Source of the DNA: Liolophura sinensis
Lineage: Eukaryota; Mollusca; Polyplacophora; Chitonida; Chitonidae
Length of the DNA: 64,000 nt
Assembly (NCBI RefSeq): GCF_032854445.1
Contig: NW_027017968.1
Span: forward strand, 124,001 to 188,000
Direction of reading: 5' to 3'
Positions 62,601 through 64,000 of this stretch are shown piece after piece (positions within the stretch are counted from its first letter, which is position 1; each line of letters opens with the position of its first letter). The notes under the pieces are model-generated. The model was not told the origin of the DNA, did not search any database, and saw only the letters and a list, made by a program, of their open reading frames with translations. The translations under genes and the position numbers were made by a program.

Positions 62601-64000
62601 GAAATCGGCTACACTGTACTCTGTACAATCGCGACTGGTCATTACTATATTCAACTTTTGTCTATAAGTTATGTGCCCTTCGGTAGCCCAGAAGACCTGA
62701 AATCTTTGGGCCAAGCCCATTTAACTCACCCAGCAATTGCCTTACTTCTAAGTGCAAGACAATCTCAATGTCTTTATCTACGCGTAGAAAAACCACACCA
62801 TTTGTACGTGAAAAACACAAGGTACTTGATACAGTCTGCTGTAAAAAGTACAACTGAACACTGACCCACTTCAGTAAGGTGCCAAAAGATGCGGAATTGA
62901 GCCAGGCATCGGCAGCTGTTGAAAAATTGCAAATTTCCCTAGTTTCCATGGAGTAAGAGCCGTTGCTGGGCACGTGAATATGACATAAATGATCATTCAA
63001 TTGTCGCTACAGGCAAAAGTATTGGTCGGAGAGCAAGGCGGTTTGCACCATTCGATTTCTCGTCACAAAATACGTCGGATTAGCCTCTTACCAGCAGCAC
63101 TGGAACAGTTTTTCCACTTTTGCATTTTTACCTGGTCTTTTTGTTTATTGAAATCGGCTACCCTGTACTCTGTACAATCGCGACTGGTCATTACTATATT
63201 CAACTTTTGTCTATAAGTTATGTGCCCTTCGGTAGCCCAGAAGACCTGAAATCTTTGGGCGAAGCCCATTTAACTCACCCAGCAATTGTCTTACTTCTAA
63301 GTGCAAGACATTCTCAATTTCTTTATCTACGTGTAGAAAAACCACACCATTTGTACATGAAAAACACAAGGTACTTGATACAGTCTGCTGTAAAAAGTAC
63401 AACTGACCACAGACCCACATGAATAAGGTGCCAAAAGATGCGGAATTGAGCCAGGCATCGGCAGCTGTTAAAAAATTGCAAATATCCCTGGTTTCCATGG
63501 AGTAAGAGCCGTTGCTGGGCACGTGATTATGACATAAATGATCATTCAATTGTCGCTACAGCCAAAAGTATTGGTCGGAGAGCAAGGCGGTTTGCACCAT
63601 TCGATTTCTCGTCACAAAATACGTCGGATTAGCCTCTTACCAGCAGCACTGGAACAGTTTTTCCACTTTTGCATTTTTGCCTCGTCTTTTTGTTAATTGA
63701 AATCGGCTACACTGTACTCTGTACAATCGCGACTGGTCATTACTATATTCAACTTTTGACTATATGTTATGTGCCCTTCGGTAGCCCAGAAGACGTCAAA
63801 TCTTTGGGCCAAGCCCATTTAACTCACCCAGCAATTGCCTTACTTCTAAGTGCAAGACAATCTCAATGTCTTTATCTACGCGTAGAAAAACCACACCATT
63901 TGTACGTGAAAAACACAAGGTACTTGATACAGTCTGCTGTAAAAAGTACAACTGAACACTGACCCACTTCAGTAAGGTGCCAAAAGATGCGGAATTGAGC
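62601..64000 (+). repeat. 3-monomer unit M115-M117, last monomer partial
   Basis: Monomers start at 62601, 63150 and 63699. They correspond to M112-M114 at an exact displacement of 1647 bp with very few differences, the closest repetition in the window. Shared rare states include ccctagtttcc, gtgaatatg, gagcaaggcgg and cctcgtctttttg (62033 and 63680). M117 is cut at monomer position 302 by the window edge. Confidence 0.95.

Larger units (their letters stand above)
1..64000. repeat. Satellite DNA array, about 549-bp monomer, 116 complete copies plus one partial
   Basis: The anchor beginning gaaatcggct recurs throughout at 542-557 bp spacing, nearly always 548-550, and all copies point the same way. 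The array already runs at base 1 and is cut mid-monomer at base 64000, so it is longer than the window. Copies differ by scattered substitutions, by a few short alternative segments and by small indels. No insertion longer than about 8 bp interrupts it. Tandem arrays of this size are known from eukaryotic heterochromatin, where unequal crossing over and gene conversion homogenise them. I do not recognise the monomer as a named satellite family. Whether it is centromeric, subtelomeric or interstitial cannot be told from the sequence. Confidence 0.99.

Noticed and set aside
1-64000. CRISPR array
   Set aside because: The repeats are 549 bp and directly adjacent, with no short repeat and unique spacer pattern.
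1-64000. Transposable element or LTR insertion in the array
   Set aside because: Every monomer stays within 542-557 bp, so no element of any size is inserted. No terminal inverted repeats or target duplications were seen.
1-64000. Internal 183-bp subrepeat (three per monomer)
   Set aside because: Only very short strings such as gccaaaag recur within a monomer, at about 128 bp spacing. Thirds of the monomer do not align by eye.

Overview
The whole 64 kb window is one head-to-tail tandem satellite array. An anchor beginning gaaatcggct (slightly varied in a few copies) recurs from base 1 to base 63699 and defines 116 complete monomers plus a 302-base partial copy (63699-64000). The mean period is 549.1 bp. 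Most units are 548-550 bp, six are 543 bp, and units in error-like stretches range from 542 to 557 bp. All copies lie in the same orientation. I found no unique sequence, transposon, RNA gene or credible protein gene, and neither array end is in the window. Monomers are numbered M1 (base 1) to M117 (base 63699, partial). An array like this is expected of a eukaryote, in pericentromeric, subtelomeric or other heterochromatic DNA, but nothing identifies the species. A hand count of M1 gives about 42% G+C and 18 CpG (observed/expected about 0.75), so the sequence is not strongly CpG-depleted.

Layout. 1-4937 (M1-M9): variants intermixed without clear order. 4938-19182 (M10-M35): higher-order repeats marked by six monomers sharing one 6-bp deletion. 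Two 5-monomer units (about 2742 bp) are followed by two 4-monomer units (about 2192 bp), and then by shuffled pieces of these. 19183-20826 (M36-M38): mixed. 20827-27428 (M39-M50): sporadic one-base indels. 27429-31819 (M51-M58): two clean copies of a 4-monomer unit (2196 bp). 31820-35114 (M59-M64): pieces of that unit, including mosaic monomers. 35115-41710 (M65-M76) and 44470-50517 (M82-M92): two copies of one roughly 6-kb block, the left mostly indel-rich and the right mostly clean. 51.9-56.7 kb: a 3294-bp displaced duplication. 56559-64000 (M104-M117): a 3846-bp displaced duplication ending in a young 3-monomer repeat (1647 bp).

The interest lies in the array architecture: changing higher-order periods, mosaic monomers that look like unequal-exchange junctions, a hairpin kept with a variable loop, a cluster of palindromes, a short segment with four alternative sequences, and a reading frame that in a few monomers is open for all but one codon. 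The indel-rich stretches look more like unpolished assembly than biology and should be checked before indel patterns there are interpreted.
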